DNA of 64,000 nucleotides from Botryotinia globosa (taxonomy: Eukaryota > Ascomycota > Leotiomycetes > Helotiales > Sclerotiniaceae): the NCBI GenBank assembly GCA_014898425.1, contig RCSZ01000014.1:1612001-1676000 (forward strand), given 5' to 3'. The notes beneath the pieces are model-generated. The model saw only the letters and a list, made by a program, of their open reading frames with translations, searched no databases and had not been told where the DNA came from. A program made the translations under genes and the position numbers. This document shows, piece after piece, positions 62,079-64,000 of this stretch (its first letter is position 1; every line of letters starts with the position of its first letter).

Positions 62079-64000
62079 AAATCGATACAACATTCCAAAA
62101 TCAAGGTATCTTTGTATTTTCGACTTTATTATATAGAATTAACTCTCTATATTCTTTAAAAATCTTTTCATTTAATTTAATAATTATTTTTGTAATAATA
62201 TTATTGAATAATAGGTTTATAATATTGGATTGTTTTTTATAATTATTAAACCCTAGATTTATATATTTATTAGATTTACAATTCCTATTCAATTTCAATC
62301 AATTTTATATAATTAAAAAAAAAGAAATAAAAAAAATATTTAAATACTTTTCTTTTTCGAAATCAATTACTATAATCAAAATACTATTTCGAATATATCA
62401 AATATTATCAAAAAGTAATTTGATATTTTTAAATATAACATAAAAAATAAATATATAATTATTATAATTTTATAATATTATTTAATACTTTTATAAAATT
62501 CTATATAAATATATTTAATAAAACTTTTGCAAAAAATTTATTAATTTTATAATTAATTTTATAATTATTATTATATTTATTAATATTATTATTCTTTTTA
62601 TATTTTTTAATATTTGTATTTAATTCTCTATTTATATTATATTTATTATTAGTTTTAAAACCTTTATAAAAGTAATCAAATCTAACAATATAAATAATAT
62701 TAAAAACAATATATTTTTTAAATCTTGAAATATATAATTCGAAAAAACTTTCTATAACTTTATATTAAGAAATTTTTTTATTTCAAATTACATTTAATAT
62801 TAGAATCAAAGATTATTTATTAAATACAAATCCTTAATTCTATTTAATTAATTTTTATTTTTATTTTTCAACAATATTTTATAGAAATTATTAAAAGTTT
62901 CTTTTTAACTAATATCCTAATAATCTTGTTTATAATTATAAACTAAATTATTATTTCTATAATTAGCAATATTTATAATTTGTTTTATAATGAATATAAT
63001 TAATAAAAGATATTATAAATATTAAATATTATATCCCTAATTATTTCAGAAATCTAATATAATTATATAATTATAGAAATCCCTATTTTCTTTATAAATC
63101 TAAATAATAGAATAATTATAATAAACAAAGCCTTTGTTTTTAATAAAATCTTTATATGAATAAAAAAGTATTCAATTATTATCAAATCCTTTAATTATAA
63201 AATCAATAAATATTTCAATAAAATTATCTAAATTATTTCATTTATTAAAATAATCTATTCTTTCATTTTTTTCAATACTAATAATCTTTTTAAACTAATT
63301 AAAAAAAAGTATATTATAATTCAATATAATTTAGATTATTAAGAGTATTACTTCCTCTTTAAATATAATCAATTCTCTTTTTATATCTATTACAATTATT
63401 GAATAAATATATATAAAGAATTAATAAATACTAATTATATAATATTATTTAAATATACTAATTATTATAATTTATTTGAAATTAAATATAATAAATACTG
63501 TATTGTTTTTTAATATAAAAATAACATTATAATATTTTTTATTCAAAATAAATTTAAAACTTTTTGAAAAATAGAAAAGATTTAATACAAAATGATTAAT
63601 ATATTCATTAAAGTTTTCAAAATAAAAATATTCAATATTTCTATAATTGTAATTACAAAATCTATTAATAAATATAAGTATAATATTATTATTATTTAAT
63701 ACAAATAAACTGGATTTATTCTTATTATTAATTAAATTTTAGTTTAGAATTAAATATAAGCTTTTATAATTATAATTTTAATATTTATTCTTTTTTGAAT
63801 AAAGATTTTTAGATTATATTTAAAAACAAATAAAGAAAAGGATAAGGAAGTTTTTTATTATATATAAAGCTTTAATGAGTTTTATATATTCGATTTAAAA
63901 AAAATATTTCATTGATATTAATATAATATAATAGGTTTTATAATAGAATTCACAATTGATAAATCTAATAATACAATTTTCAGATTTATTAAATTAATAT
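62079..64000 (-). mobile_element. R1 copy, inverted, running off the window
   Basis: Starts with the inverse of the R1 3' end (ATCGATACAACATTCCAAAA) and stays collinear with the inverse of copy 2 from about 51689 back to about 49740 at the window edge. No frame survives beyond about 65 codons. Confidence 0.85.

Noticed and set aside
10860..64000. Mitochondrial DNA because of extreme AT content
   Set aside because: No rRNA, cox, cob, nad or atp sequence is present. Repeat copies differ by C/T and G/A transitions and carry nuclear-type TIR transposons, which fits RIP-mutated nuclear DNA.

Overview
The window looks like nuclear DNA of a filamentous ascomycete (Pezizomycotina). Genes have short introns of 45-61 bp with GT..AG ends. 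A gene-bearing stretch of normal composition (about 0.4-10.8 kb) abuts more than 50 kb of extremely AT-rich DNA. That AT-rich part is made of repeat copies that differ from each other mainly by C-to-T and G-to-A changes, the signature of repeat-induced point mutation (RIP). I cannot name the species.

Gene-bearing part. Three spliced genes can be rebuilt completely. On the minus strand (966-2036) is a secreted 318-residue zincophore of the Pra1/Asp f 2/Zps1 family. On the plus strand (3378-5186) is a 501-residue ZIP zinc importer with seven exons. The two are divergent across a 1.34-kb shared promoter, the arrangement known for Candida PRA1-ZRT1 and Aspergillus aspf2-zrfC. The importer carries four CHxHx5C motifs outside its membrane domain and the zincophore ends in a fifth, near-identical motif, which suggests one zinc scavenging and hand-over unit. 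The promoter holds five GCCAAG (PacC-type) cores and several AAGGT/ACCTT (zinc-regulator-type) sites. On the minus strand at 7886-9654 is a 570-residue, 14-TM DHA2-type major facilitator drug/metabolite exporter. Small TA-flanked inverted-repeat elements sit between and beside these genes.

AT-rich part (about 10.83-64 kb). I find no intact gene here. Most of it is copies of one roughly 6-kb element, called R1 here. Three are full length on the plus strand (20702-26783, 45598-51689, 55470-61463) and there are many partial or inverted pieces. R1 starts with a (TAG)n run and a GAGCCGG-containing block and ends in GTTGTGTCGATCTG. Readable protein segments are conserved on its plus strand, but I do not recognise the family. 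Into or beside R1 are inserted at least nine other inverted-repeat or dispersed families, several of them nested: a pogo-like MITE inside a 1.27-kb inverted-repeat element inside a minisatellite; an internally deleted R1 inside a long-TIR element; MITEs inside R1 copies. Microsatellites and minisatellites, a 21-bp telomere-fusion-like motif at 51746 and a duplicated RIP-damaged tRNA-like sequence at 19.1-19.5 kb complete the picture.

The zinc locus and the transporter therefore lie at the edge of a transposon-filled, RIP-degraded compartment of the kind found in two-speed fungal genomes.
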